Assembly (NCBI GenBank): GCA_002441135.1
Contig: DJVJ01000018.1
Coordinates: 1-64,000 of the forward strand
DNA length: 64,000 nt
Direction of reading: 5' to 3'
DNA from: Caryophanales bacterium UBA6259
GTDB lineage: Bacteria; Bacillota; Bacilli; Tepidibacillales; Tepidibacillaceae
The first letter of the stretch is position 1; every line of letters begins with the position of its first letter. The position numbers and the translations under genes were made by a program. Below, piece after piece: positions 10,929 through 19,492 of this stretch. The notes beneath the pieces were generated by a model, which had not been told where the DNA came from, did no database searches, and saw only the letters and a program-made list of their open reading frames with translations.

Positions 10929-11501
10929 ATTTTTATCAATTGTCGCAGGTTTAGGCACTAAATCAAAAATTTTACCAGATTCAAAAGTAGTAATTAATTG
11001 CTCTAACCATAGATAATAATCTTTTGCCTTTGCAAGCTTGTCCATGTCCATTCCTGCTTGGTCTTTTATGGCTTGCTCCGTGTTTGGAGTAGATATTAAT
11101 TGATTATATATTTTTTCTGCTTCAGTAATGGCACTCTGATTCATTTCAATAGCATCCCTCCACTGAGTAGAAAAATACTCAAAGAAACTTTTAAACCAAT
11201 CCTCTTCTGCCTGATATAAATCCTTTCTAACACCCTTTTTCCAGACCTTTCTAACCATTTTAGTTTCCAATAGAGTACGTACTCCGGTACTCATGCTTGT
11301 CTTACTCATTCCCAAGGCTTCTCGCATTTCGTCTAAGGTTAATGGTTCATTAGAAAAATAAAGAGTGCCGTATAAACGCCCAATAGAATCAGTAATTCCG
11401 TATAAATCAATATTCTCAGCGATAGATTGAATAAACTTCTCTCTCGCAATTTCTAGTTTTTGTTCATTGCTTAACTGTTGATAATTGGATTCAAAACTCA
11501 A
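10917..11501 (-). CDS. GbsR/MarR-type transcriptional regulator, probably controls opuA
   Basis: The 194-residue protein resembles the GbsR/OpcR family of winged-helix regulators that control choline and glycine-betaine uptake or synthesis in Bacillus. A conserved run IGRLYGTLYF (about 41-50) precedes a winged helix with LTLDEMREALGMSKTSMSTG (54-73). The C-terminal half looks helical (about 110-175). It is divergent from opuAA across 350 bases that hold a palindrome, which fits a local regulator of the betaine transporter. No catalytic motif is seen. The link to opuA is inferred from position and family; the exact ortholog (OpuAR, OpcR or GbsR) cannot be fixed by eye. Confidence 0.82.
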   Translation of the reverse strand: MSFESNYQQLSNEQKLEIAREKFIQSIAENIDLYGITDSIGRLYGTLYFSNEPLTLDEMREALGMSKTSMSTGVRTLLETKMVRKVWKKGVRKDLYQAEEDWFKSFFEYFSTQWRDAIEMNQSAITEAEKIYNQLISTPNTEQAIKDQAGMDMDKLAKAKDYYLWLEQLITTFESGKIFDLVPKPATIDKNKKD

Positions 11502-11715
11502 GGCTGCTCTCTCCCTGTTAACAAAATCCTATATTTATTTAGTATGTTCCATATATTTCTATATATACAAATGACCATTTCATTTTAAAGTTTTACAAAG
11601 CATAAGTAAAGATGATTCTGCTCTGTGCCTATATTTTAATCTAACCATTCTTTCACTAAAAGTAAAGGAACGATATTAGGAGAATTTTGGAGTATATTCA
11701 AGTTATATTATGAAT

Positions 11716-11738
11716 ACTGTATGTAATGTACGTACAGT
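11716..11738. promoter_or_regulatory. Palindromic candidate operator in the opuA-regulator intergenic region
   Basis: Two 10-base arms (ACTGTATGTA and TACGTACAGT) match at nine of ten positions around a three-base centre. A further half-site, CTGTACG, follows at about 11744-11750. The palindrome lies in the 350-base gap (11502-11851) between the divergent regulator and opuAA, some 45 bases upstream of the best opuA -35 box. The rest of that gap is AT-rich and shows no ORF. Binding by the neighbouring regulator is inferred. Confidence 0.5.
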
Positions 11739-11782
11739 TTTTTCTGTACGAAAATACGAGAGAATTTGACCTCTCTACCATT

Positions 11783-11811
11783 TTGAACAAAAAGTGAAAT
11801 AACCTTAAAAT
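11783..11811 (+). promoter_or_regulatory. Candidate sigma-A promoter of opuA
   Basis: A TTGAAC -35 box and a TAAAAT -10 box are separated by exactly 17 bases. The ribosome binding site GAGGTG follows before the ATG at 11852. The -35 box is only a 4/6 match, so activation or a different start point is possible. Confidence 0.45.
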
Positions 11812-11851
11812 TAAAAGGTATTCAAATTGGATTTTTTCGAGGTGAAATGTA

Positions 11852-13051
11852 ATGAACGATCAGACTATAAAAATAAAAGTTAAATCACTAACAAAAATCT
11901 TTGGAAAGCAGCCGAAGAGAGCTTTACAACTTTTAGAGGATGGATTACCTAAAAATGAGATTTTTGAGAAGACAGGAATGACTATTGGAGTTAATAATGT
12001 CAGCTTTGAGGTATATAGTGGAGAAATTTTTGTGATTATGGGTTTATCTGGTAGTGGTAAATCTACGTTAGTTCGAATGTTAAATCGCTTGATAGAGCCT
12101 ACAAGTGGACAGGTTCTTATAGATGGAGAAGATATTGTTCAAATGAATAAGGAACAATTGATTAATGTGCGAAGGAAAAAGTTAAGCATGGTATTTCAAC
12201 ATTTTGCACTGTTTCCTCACCGAACGATTTTAGAAAATACGGAATATGGCTTAGAAATTCAAGGTACTGATAAAGAAAAAAGAATAGAAAAAGCACTTGA
12301 ATCTTTAAAATTAGTTGGTCTAGAAGGATATGAACAGTCTTATCCAGACGAATTAAGTGGAGGAATGAAGCAAAGAGTTGGATTAGCACGAGCATTAGCC
12401 AACGATCCGGATATTTTATTAATGGATGAGGCATTTAGTGCACTTGATCCACTGATTCGAAAGGATATGCAGGATGAATTACTAGAACTGCAATCAAAAA
12501 TGGAGAAAACCATTGTTTTCATTACGCATGACTTAGATGAGGCATTACGGATTGGTGATCGAATCGCATTAATGAAGGATGGGAATGTAGTGCAAATCGG
12601 GACACCGGAGGAAATTCTGAGGGAACCAGCAAATGAGTATGTAGAACGATTTGTTGAAGATGTGGATTTGTCGAAGGTATTAACTGCATCAAATGTAATG
12701 CTGCGGGCGGAAACTATGGGAATCGATAAAGGCCCAAGGGTTGCACTTCAATTAATGAAGGAACGTGGAATTTCAAATATCTATATTGTAAACAAAAAAC
12801 AAGAGTTATTAGGTGCTATAACAGCTCAGCAAGCCTTGGAAGCTATGAATACAGGAAAATCCACAGAAGAGATTTTAATTAAGGATCTTGTAACGGTTGC
12901 GCCAGATACATTATTGATGGATTTAATTGAAAAAGTGGCAGAAGCAACAATCCCCGTGTCTGTGGTGGATGAAAATCATCGTTTAAAGGGAATTATTATT
13001 CGAGGTGCAATTTTAGGAGCACTATCTGGAGCAAACAAAGCAACAAATTAG
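11852..13051 (+). CDS. opuAA: Glycine betaine ABC transporter, ATP-binding subunit OpuAA
   Basis: This is the ATPase of the OpuA glycine-betaine importer, which takes up osmoprotectant under salt stress. The 399 residues match B. subtilis OpuAA closely. They include the N-terminal extension before the ABC domain, Walker A GLSGSGKST (64-72), signature LSGG (168-171) and Walker B LLMDEAFSALD with Asp192. Two C-terminal CBS domains (about 280-395) sense ionic strength in this family. It is followed by the permease and binding protein in the same order as the B. subtilis operon. It is inserted between rpe and thiN, which are adjacent in B. subtilis. Confidence 0.95.
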   Translation: MNDQTIKIKVKSLTKIFGKQPKRALQLLEDGLPKNEIFEKTGMTIGVNNVSFEVYSGEIFVIMGLSGSGKSTLVRMLNRLIEPTSGQVLIDGEDIVQMNKEQLINVRRKKLSMVFQHFALFPHRTILENTEYGLEIQGTDKEKRIEKALESLKLVGLEGYEQSYPDELSGGMKQRVGLARALANDPDILLMDEAFSALDPLIRKDMQDELLELQSKMEKTIVFITHDLDEALRIGDRIALMKDGNVVQIGTPEEILREPANEYVERFVEDVDLSKVLTASNVMLRAETMGIDKGPRVALQLMKERGISNIYIVNKKQELLGAITAQQALEAMNTGKSTEEILIKDLVTVAPDTLLMDLIEKVAEATIPVSVVDENHRLKGIIIRGAILGALSGANKATN

Positions 13052-13069
13052 GAGAATGGAGTGGCATAA

Positions 13070-13897
13070 ATGGAAAGTATCCCAAAAATCCCATTAGGGA
13101 ATTGGATTGAATTTATTTTAGATTTTCTTATGGATAATCTATCTGGTGTTTTTGACGCGATTAGCGAGGGGATAGAAAGCTTTGTGGAATTTTTCGTAAC
13201 AATTTTTTCGTTTATTCCTTCTGTAATTTTAATTGCAATTATTGGCTTTATTGCTTGGAAAACTACCAAATGGACGATTGGTCTTTTTTCCATTGGTGGA
13301 ATGCTATTAATTTTAAATTTGGGATTTTGGCAAGCTACCCTAGAAACCATTGCTTTAGTAATTACTGCTGTTTTTATTTCAATTGTTATTGGATTACCAA
13401 TAGGGATTATAGCGGCCAAAAAAGACTCGGTGGCTAATGTTGTTACACCAGTGTTGGATTTCATGCAAACCATGCCTGCCTTTGTATATTTAATACCGGC
13501 AATTTTCTTTTTTGGAACAGGCTACACATCTGGTATATTTGCTTCAATTATTTTTGCAATGCCACCTGCCATTCGTTTAACAAACCTTGGCATTAGACAA
13601 GTACCAACCGATTTAGTAGAGGCAGCAGATGCTTTTGGTTCTACCTCTTATCAAAAAATGTTTAAGGTGCAACTTCCATTAGCAATGCCTACCATTATGG
13701 CAGGAATTAATCAAACAATTATGCTTTCCTTGTCCATGGTAGTAATTGCTTCGATGATTGGTGCACCGGGACTGGGAGCAGAGGTATATCGTGCAGTTGG
13801 TCAATTAAAAATAGGTGCTGGATTTGAAGCAGGACTAGCCATTGTCGTTATCGCAATTATCCTTGATCGCGTTTCACAAAACATTAGAAAAGCATAG
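13070..13897 (+). CDS. opuAB: Glycine betaine ABC transporter permease OpuAB
   Basis: This 275-residue integral membrane subunit forms the translocation path of OpuA. Several long hydrophobic segments are visible from about residue 45 onward (FIPSVILIAIIGFIAW, GGMLLILNL, LALVITAVFISIVIGLPIG). The permease EAA-type loop that contacts OpuAA is seen as VEAADAFGSTSYQKMFKVQL (about 184-203), followed by LSMVVIASMIGAPGLG. It lies 18 bases after opuAA. The substrate (glycine betaine or proline betaine) is inferred from family and operon content. Confidence 0.94.
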   Translation: MESIPKIPLGNWIEFILDFLMDNLSGVFDAISEGIESFVEFFVTIFSFIPSVILIAIIGFIAWKTTKWTIGLFSIGGMLLILNLGFWQATLETIALVITAVFISIVIGLPIGIIAAKKDSVANVVTPVLDFMQTMPAFVYLIPAIFFFGTGYTSGIFASIIFAMPPAIRLTNLGIRQVPTDLVEAADAFGSTSYQKMFKVQLPLAMPTIMAGINQTIMLSLSMVVIASMIGAPGLGAEVYRAVGQLKIGAGFEAGLAIVVIAIILDRVSQNIRKA

Positions 13898-13940
13898 CTT
13901 TTTCTAACAATAAATAAAAAAATATGAGGGGGAAAAACAA

Positions 13941-14831
13941 ATGTTTAAGAAAAGTAGTTTATTATTACTTGCAGCTATCCTAGTGTTTTCATTAACATTA
14001 GCTGGATGTGGTAATAAGGAAGAGACTAGTGGTGAAGTAAAAACAGTAGGTGAACAAGTGAAATATGAGATTGTGGGTATTGATCCAGGAGCTGGATTAA
14101 TGAAGCTAACTAAGCAAGCAATGGAAGATTACGATTTAGCAGATTGGAAGCTACTTGAAAGCTCTGGAGCAGCAATGACTGCCTCTTTAAAGAAGGCATA
14201 TGATAAGAAGGAGCCAATCATTGTAACAAGTTGGACACCACACTGGATGTTCTCAAGCTTTGATTTAAAATATCTAGAGGATCCAAAGGGGACTTATGGA
14301 GACGCTGAATTTATCCATACGCTTGTTCGACATGGCTTAAAAGAGGATATGCCAAATGCGTATCAGGTATTAGATCAATTTAATTGGGAGCCTAATGATA
14401 TGGCAGATGTAATGGTATTAATCGAAGGTGGTACTGATCCAAAGGATGCAGCTGCGCAGTGGGTAGAAGAAAATGCCGAAAAAGTTTCTACATGGACTGA
14501 AGGAGTAGAAACAGCAAATGGAGAAGAAATCACCCTAATTTACGTAGCATGGGATTCAGAAATAGCAAGCACCAATGTAATTGGAAAAGTACTTGAGGAT
14601 TTAGGATTTAAAGTGAAGCTTCAACAGGTAGAACCAGGACCGATGTGGGCAGGAATAGCATCTGGAAGTGCAGATGCAACAGTAGCAGCTTGGTTACCAA
14701 GTACACATGCAGATTACTATGCTGAATTTGAAGGTCAATTTGAGGATTTAGGTCCAAATCTAGAAGGGACAAAGTTAGGCTTAGTAGTACCGACATATAT
14801 GGATATTGATTCTATTGAAGATTTAAAATAA
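13941..14831 (+). CDS. opuAC: Glycine betaine-binding lipoprotein OpuAC
   Basis: This is the substrate-binding protein of OpuA, anchored outside the membrane by lipid. A signal peptide (1-22) ends in lipobox LAGC with acceptor Cys23. Conserved segments are IVGIDPGAG, TSWTPHWMF, YVAWDSEIASTN and AAWLPSTHADYYAEF. These carry tryptophans that in OpuAC form the aromatic cage for the trimethylammonium group. Length (296) matches B. subtilis OpuAC. An AGGGGG site precedes the ATG, and a hairpin follows the stop. Confidence 0.95.
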   Translation: MFKKSSLLLLAAILVFSLTLAGCGNKEETSGEVKTVGEQVKYEIVGIDPGAGLMKLTKQAMEDYDLADWKLLESSGAAMTASLKKAYDKKEPIIVTSWTPHWMFSSFDLKYLEDPKGTYGDAEFIHTLVRHGLKEDMPNAYQVLDQFNWEPNDMADVMVLIEGGTDPKDAAAQWVEENAEKVSTWTEGVETANGEEITLIYVAWDSEIASTNVIGKVLEDLGFKVKLQQVEPGPMWAGIASGSADATVAAWLPSTHADYYAEFEGQFEDLGPNLEGTKLGLVVPTYMDIDSIEDLK

Positions 14832-14839
14832 GATAAGAG

Positions 14840-14875
14840 TGAAAAGGTCCCAATGAAATGTTGGGGCTTTTCTAA
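14840..14875 (+). terminator. Probable terminator after opuAC
   Basis: An imperfect hairpin (AAAAGGTCCCAA with TTGGGGCTTTT, one bulge or wobble) is followed by a short T-rich run. It separates the opuA operon from thiN. The stem is moderate, so some read-through is possible. Confidence 0.6.
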
Positions 14876-14951
14876 TGTATACGGAAATCAGCTATAATAA
14901 GAAAATAAGAACATCAGTGAAAAGAGATTGGTATTTGAAGGAGAAAAATCG

Positions 14952-15620
14952 ATGGATGACAAAAAAGCACGTGTTGAAAGGGTGTATATTTTTACGGGGG
15001 GAAATTTAAATTCAGTAGATTTAGCTGAGATAATTTTTAATGAGTCTGATCGCTTGATTGGTTTAGATAAAGGGGCGGAGTGGTTAATCTTAAATAATAA
15101 AATACCTCATTATATTCTAGGAGATTTTGATTCTGCAAGAGATGATTTCTTGATAAAGGCAAAAGCTCAATTTGGGGATAGATTGGTTATATTTCCACCT
15201 GAGAAGGATGAAACTGATACAGAGCTTGGTTTGCGATATGCAATTTCCCTTGAGCCACAAGAAATTATTATCTATGGTGGAACAGGAACAAGACTTGATC
15301 ATGTACTTGCAAATATACATCTTTTACTTCAGGCAGCAGAAAAAAATATTCGCTGTTCTATTGTTGATCAGCATAATAAAATACAGCTACTTTTAGCTAA
15401 GCAAAAAATAACTATCAAAAAAAACAAATTTGATTACGTGTCTCTTGTTCCTTTTAGTGATAAAGTCACAGGTATAAATATTGACGGATTCAAATATCCG
15501 ATTATAAATGGAAGTATGGAAAAGGGAGTTCCATATGGTATTAGTAACGAATTAAAAGACGAATTAGGAATCATATCAATTGAGACAGGAATTTTATTAA
15601 TAATGGAGAGTAGGGATTAA
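14952..15620 (+). CDS. thiN: Thiamine pyrophosphokinase
   Basis: ThiN converts thiamine to thiamine pyrophosphate with ATP. The protein has the family marks GLDKGAEWL, HYILGDFDSA, FPPEKDETDTELGL and the glycine-rich IIYGGTGTRLDHVLANI. The C-terminal beta domain carries SLVPFSDKVTGI. I start at ATG 14952 because GAAGGAGA lies seven bases upstream; an in-frame TTG at 14928 has no site. The result is 222 residues, close to B. subtilis ThiN. The gene normally follows rpe, and here the opuA block has been placed between them. Confidence 0.94.
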   Translation: MDDKKARVERVYIFTGGNLNSVDLAEIIFNESDRLIGLDKGAEWLILNNKIPHYILGDFDSARDDFLIKAKAQFGDRLVIFPPEKDETDTELGLRYAISLEPQEIIIYGGTGTRLDHVLANIHLLLQAAEKNIRCSIVDQHNKIQLLLAKQKITIKKNKFDYVSLVPFSDKVTGINIDGFKYPIINGSMEKGVPYGISNELKDELGIISIETGILLIMESRD

Positions 15621-15673
15621 GTAGCTATTTATAAAATTAGTTGTTTTTTTATGAACATTTTTAATGGGCGGAT

Positions 15674-15703
15674 GAATATACTAAAAATAGGAATTCATAT
15701 AGT
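15674..15703 (+). promoter_or_regulatory. Candidate sigma-E (mother-cell) promoter of spoVM
   Basis: GAATATA (15674-15680) and CATATAGT (15696-15703) are separated by 15 bases. These fit the B. subtilis sigma-E pattern KMATATT, 14-15 bases, CATACAMT with few mismatches. spoVM is sigma-E dependent in B. subtilis, which supports the assignment. The elements were read by eye. Confidence 0.6.
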
Positions 15704-15753
15704 CATCGATGATTTCATGAATTTTAGTAAATTGTATTAAGGAGGGGTTGTTG

Positions 15754-15837
15754 GTGAGGTTCTATACCGTTAAACTTCCCAGGTTTTTAGGTGGATTTGT
15801 AAGATCAGTATTAAATACGTTTCAGAAAAACAAATAA
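15754..15837 (+). CDS. spoVM: Stage V sporulation protein M (27-residue coat-anchoring peptide)
   Basis: SpoVM is a tiny amphipathic helix that marks the convex forespore membrane and anchors the coat ATPase SpoIVA. The 27-residue frame starts RFYTVKLPRFLGGFVRS after the initiator, closely matching B. subtilis SpoVM. It keeps the proline at position 9 that controls shallow membrane insertion. The start is GTG 15754 behind GGAGGGG, with an in-frame TTG three bases earlier. The location between thiN and rpmB is the standard one. Its presence shows an endospore former. Confidence 0.95.
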   Translation: MRFYTVKLPRFLGGFVRSVLNTFQKNK

Positions 15838-15839
15838 AC

Positions 15840-15887
15840 AAAAAGGCTTCACTAACTCTTATTATTTGAGTGAAATGAAGCCTTTTT
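15840..15887. terminator. Bidirectional terminator between spoVM and rpmB
   Basis: Twelve-base arms AAAAAGGCTTCA (15840-15851) and TGAAGCCTTTTT (15876-15887) enclose a smaller ACTC/GAGT stem. A- and T-runs at the two ends serve both the plus-strand spoVM and the minus-strand rpmB transcripts. Confidence 0.88.
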
Positions 15888-15947
15888 ACTTTAGATTAAA
15901 TATCTTAATTAATCATACAAGTATATAATTATATGTAAAGCTGAACA

Positions 15948-16136
15948 TTATACACGTTCAACTTTACCAGATCTTAATGCTTTTGCACTTACGTAAACAC
16001 GCTTTGGTTTACCATCCACTAAGATACGAACCTTTTGCACATTAACACCCCAAGAGCGTCTTGATTTACGGTTAGAGTGACTTACATTATTACCTGACAT
16101 TGCTTTTTTTCCTGTCACATAGCATTTGCGGGACAT
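15948..16136 (-). CDS. rpmB: 50S ribosomal protein L28
   Basis: This is L28 of the large ribosomal subunit. The 62 residues start [11 protein letters not shown] and contain the conserved [23 protein letters not shown] and [20 protein letters not shown]. Only one cysteine is present, so this is the zinc-independent (C-minus) form. A GGGGGTGA ribosome binding site lies upstream on the minus strand. It is transcribed against its neighbours, as in B. subtilis, and shares a terminator with spoVM. The 271 bases between rpmB and the next gene hold the two divergent promoter regions and no ORF; a TATAAT at 16369-16374 faces asp23. Confidence 0.96.
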   Translation of the reverse strand: MSRKCYVTGKKAMSGNNVSHSNRKSRRSWGVNVQKVRILVDGKPKRVYVSAKALRSGKVERV

Positions 16137-16407
16137 TCTTTCACCCCCTTAATATAGTTGCAAAATTTAAGCTTCAATCAAATAAGAAAGTATAGGAAAG
16201 GACAAACCTTCTTATTTTTTAATAAGAACATTAATCAATTAAATAAAATAAAAAGATACAAATACTTGAATATCTTAGCATAGGATTTGTTTTTTTTCAA
16301 GCAAAGTTTAAAAAGAACATTTGTAAAAGGGATATAAAACTTTTAATATGGGATTAATTATAGTAAAATATAATTTAGCCCAAAGTATATAAAAGGGGGT
16401 TCTAAAA

Positions 16408-16770
16408 TTGACCATTGAATTAACGAATCAATTAGGAAAAATAACGGTTTCTAATGATGTTGTTGCAACAATCGCTGGAATTTCCGCCATGGAAGTTTTT
16501 GGACTTGTTGGTATGGCATCAAGAAAGCAACTTAAAGATGGTATTGCTGAGTTGCTAGGAAGAGAAAATTTAAGCAGAGGCATTGAAGTACGTACGGAAA
16601 ACGAGGAAGTTGTTATTGATATGTACATCATTGTTAGTTATGGGACAAAAATTTCTGAGGTTGCCCATAATGTTCAGCAAAAAGTAATTTATACCTTGGA
16701 AAATAATATGGGTGTTAAAGTTTCTCATGTAAATGTTATAGTTCAAGGAGTTCGTGTAACTCAGGTGTAA
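16408..16770 (+). CDS. yloU: Asp23/Gls24 family protein (YloU)
   Basis: This 120-residue protein of the Asp23/Gls24 envelope-stress family has no known enzymatic role; Asp23 relatives line the membrane in staphylococci. Conserved stretches are GLVGMASRK, VDMYIIVSYGTKISEVAHNVQ-type sequence and VIVQGVRVT, as in B. subtilis YloU. The start is TTG with GGGGG upstream. It sits 21 bases before the kinase-like yloV. The pairing of a small Asp23 protein with a FakA homolog is widespread in Firmicutes, which hints at a shared lipid-related role. Confidence 0.9.
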   Translation: MTIELTNQLGKITVSNDVVATIAGISAMEVFGLVGMASRKQLKDGIAELLGRENLSRGIEVRTENEEVVIDMYIIVSYGTKISEVAHNVQQKVIYTLENNMGVKVSHVNVIVQGVRVTQV

Positions 16771-16791
16771 ACCGTGTAAGGAGGATTTTTT

Positions 16792-18516
16792 GTGAATAAC
16801 CATATAATAGATGGTAAATTATTTACTCAAATGGTATTAGCTGGTGCTCAAAATTTAACGAATCATGTAAAGATAGTTGATGCATTAAATGTATTTCCTG
16901 TGCCTGATGGTGATACAGGAACAAACATGAATCTATCTTTTACATCTGGGGTTAATGAGCTAAAGAAACAAAATACTGACCATGTTGGAAATGCGGCTCA
17001 AGCATTAGCAAAGGGCTTATTAATGGGCGCAAGAGGAAATTCAGGAGTTATTTTATCCCAATTGTTCAGAGGCTTTTCAAAGTATGTTGCTCAATTTGAG
17101 CAAATTGACAGTAAGCAATTTGCTGAAGCTTTAAAGCAAGGGGTGGATACTGCTTATAAGGCAGTAATGAAGCCTGTTGAAGGTACTATTTTAACCGTTT
17201 CAAGAGAAGCAGCTCATGAGGCGATTAAAGTTGCTCGAAGAGAAACAGATATTAATATTGTCATGGAAAAAACGCTTCAAAAAGCTAGAGAATCTTTAGC
17301 AAAAACTCCAGAGCTACTTCCTGTTTTAAAGGAAGTTGGTGTCGTTGATGCTGGTGGCCAAGGATTAGTTTATGTCTATGAAGGATTTATAAAGGTACTT
17401 AAGGGTGAAGAAGTTAGTTTTGATACTCCTGTCAATGAAAGTGAAAAAGTATCATTCTCTGAAATGGCTCACCATCATTTACCTGTCCAAGCAAAATTAT
17501 CAACTGAAGAGATTGAATTTGGTTATTGTACAGAATTTATTATTGGATTAGAAGATGAAATTGTGAAGAATGATTCCTTTAAGGAACCAGATTTTAGAGA
17601 AAAAATTTCAAAATTTGGGGATTCCTTATTAGTAGTTGCAGATGATGAAATTGTTAAGGTACATATTCATGCTGAGCATCCTGGAGAAGTTTTAAATTTT
17701 GCTATGAACTATGGAAGCCTGCATAAGATTAAAATTGACAACATGAGAGAACAACATAGTCATATCTTATTAGGTGAAGGAAACTATCATGGAGCCGATA
17801 ATCAGGTTGCTAACGTAAATACTGAAAAGGACTTATCTTCTAGTGTGGAAGAAAAAGAATTACAACCATACGGAATAATTGCTGTTGCAATGGGTGATGG
17901 CCTTGTAGAAATCTTTAAGAGTCTTGGTGTAGATGTAGTGATTACTGGCGGACAAACCATGAATCCTAGTACAGAGGATATTGTAAAGGCAATGGAAGAG
18001 ATTTATGCAGAGGAATATATTATCCTACCGAACAATAGCAACATTATTCTTGCTGCTGAGCAAGCTCAGGAATTAGTAGATCAACCAGTTGCTGTTGTAC
18101 CAACGAAAACAATTCCACAGGGAATGGCTGCATTATTAGCATTTAATCCAGCGGACAGCTTAGAAGAAAATAAGGAATCAATGATTGAAGCCTTAAAGCA
18201 AGTAAAAACAGGACAGGTCACATATGCAGTACGTGATTCCAAATATGATGGATTAGAAATTAAAGAAGGGAATTACTTAGGAATTGCAGAAGGTAAAATT
18301 GTTGCTACTGCGGAAGATTTAATGGATACTACTTCTGAATTATTAAATCAAATGATTAAGGATGAAGAAGTTTTAACCATTATTTATGGTTCTGATGTAT
18401 CCAAAGAGCAAGTGGCAGAATTAGAAGCAATAATTAGTGAGCAATTCCCTGATTTAGAAACAGAAATTCATTATGGTGGACAGCCACTGTATTACTTTAT
18501 TTTCTCTATTGAATAA
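16792..18516 (+). CDS. fakA: DAK1/DAK2-type fatty acid kinase catalytic subunit (FakA/YloV)
   Basis: FakA homologs bind ATP and phosphorylate fatty acids held by a FakB (DegV) partner, feeding exogenous fatty acids into phospholipid synthesis. The N-terminal DhaL-like domain shows FPVPDGDTGTNM (Asp cluster for Mg-ATP, about residues 37-48), GARGNSGVILSQLFRG and VVDAGGQGLVYVYEG. The C-terminal half has GDGLVEIF and GGQTMNPST, typical of YloV. Length 574 is normal. The start is GTG behind AGGAGG. The following DegV gene is the natural partner. Function is inferred from Staphylococcus homologs. Confidence 0.9.
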   Translation: MNNHIIDGKLFTQMVLAGAQNLTNHVKIVDALNVFPVPDGDTGTNMNLSFTSGVNELKKQNTDHVGNAAQALAKGLLMGARGNSGVILSQLFRGFSKYVAQFEQIDSKQFAEALKQGVDTAYKAVMKPVEGTILTVSREAAHEAIKVARRETDINIVMEKTLQKARESLAKTPELLPVLKEVGVVDAGGQGLVYVYEGFIKVLKGEEVSFDTPVNESEKVSFSEMAHHHLPVQAKLSTEEIEFGYCTEFIIGLEDEIVKNDSFKEPDFREKISKFGDSLLVVADDEIVKVHIHAEHPGEVLNFAMNYGSLHKIKIDNMREQHSHILLGEGNYHGADNQVANVNTEKDLSSSVEEKELQPYGIIAVAMGDGLVEIFKSLGVDVVITGGQTMNPSTEDIVKAMEEIYAEEYIILPNNSNIILAAEQAQELVDQPVAVVPTKTIPQGMAALLAFNPADSLEENKESMIEALKQVKTGQVTYAVRDSKYDGLEIKEGNYLGIAEGKIVATAEDLMDTTSELLNQMIKDEEVLTIIYGSDVSKEQVAELEAIISEQFPDLETEIHYGGQPLYYFIFSIE

Positions 18517-18534
18517 AAAATTGAGGTGAGGAAT

Positions 18535-19389
18535 TTGGCTAAGGTATTTGTAGTAACGGATAGTACCGCTGATATTCCAAAGGAGCTTCAGCTAAACCTT
18601 GGAATTACAGTTGTACCTTTAAAGGTACACATTCAAGATGAGACTTATCTAGATGGAGAAACAATAACTCCATTAGAATTTTATCAGAAATTAGAAAAAG
18701 TAGATCATCTACCTACTACGTCTCAGCCATCACCGTTAGATTTCGTTCAAACATACAAAAAGTTGGCAATTGACAAAGATGACAAAATAATTTCTATTCA
18801 TTTGTCTTCTGCTTTAAGTGGAACCGTTCAATCTGCTTTATTAGCAAAGGAAATGGTAAAAGAAGAAGGTATTGAAGTTAGTGTATTCGATACTAAAAAA
18901 GCCTCATATTCAATAGGGATCATTGTTGTTGGGATTGCAGAAGCAATCAAACAGGGTAAAACTTTTGATGAACTTATCTCTATTACTAATGATTTAATTA
19001 ATAAAACCCAAGTTTATTTTATGGTAGACACTTTAACCTATTTGCAAAAAGGTGGCAGGATTGGTAAAGCTGCTTCATTATTCGGTTCTTTACTTAATAT
19101 TAAGCCTATCTTAACCTTAAATGAAAATGGTGAAGTGTACCCTGTTGATAAAATAAGAGGAACAAATAAGGCGTTACAAAAAGTCATTCAGTTATTTGAA
19201 CAATTTGCTGGTGATACTCCGGTTCGTTTAGGTATTTCTCATGCCGTTAATGAATCTCAATCATTAAAATTAGCTGAAATGTTAAAAGAAAAGTTGAATG
19301 TAAAGGACTTTGTTTTAACAGAGATTGGCCCTGTAATAGGAACGCATGTCGGCCCGGGGACAATAGCTGTTATGGTTACTAAAGAATAA
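18535..19389 (+). CDS. DegV family fatty acid-binding protein (FakB-like)
   Basis: DegV/FakB proteins bind a fatty acid in a deep pocket and present it to FakA. The protein shows the family marks VTDSTADIP at the start, TTSQPSP, HLSSALSGT, DTKKASYSIG and TLTYLQKGGRIGKA. TTG 18535 is preferred as start: GAGGTGAGG is well spaced and the protein begins MAKVFVVTDST. A GTG at 18526 lies inside that site. It is 18 bases from yloV with a terminator after it. B. subtilis lacks a degV copy at this exact spot, as far as I recall. Confidence 0.88.
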   Translation: MAKVFVVTDSTADIPKELQLNLGITVVPLKVHIQDETYLDGETITPLEFYQKLEKVDHLPTTSQPSPLDFVQTYKKLAIDKDDKIISIHLSSALSGTVQSALLAKEMVKEEGIEVSVFDTKKASYSIGIIVVGIAEAIKQGKTFDELISITNDLINKTQVYFMVDTLTYLQKGGRIGKAASLFGSLLNIKPILTLNENGEVYPVDKIRGTNKALQKVIQLFEQFAGDTPVRLGISHAVNESQSLKLAEMLKEKLNVKDFVLTEIGPVIGTHVGPGTIAVMVTKE

Positions 19390-19414
19390 TTGGATTAACA
19401 TTTCTAAACATATG

Positions 19415-19447
19415 AAGGTCTACTCATTTTGTGGGTGGACCTTTTAT
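19415..19447 (+). terminator. Terminator after degV
   Basis: An 11-base stem with two G-T wobbles (AAGGTCTACTC with GGGTGGACCTT) is followed by TTTTAT. It closes the yloU-yloV-degV operon. Confidence 0.75.
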
Positions 19448-19492
19448 ATTTTCTATCTTGCTAAACAATTATAAATCTGAGAAAATCGTTGA

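Noticed and set aside
13048..13473. 141-residue minus-strand ORF opposite opuAB
   Set aside because: It is a shadow of the hydrophobic opuAB frame, with low-complexity Ile/Lys/Thr composition and no start signal.
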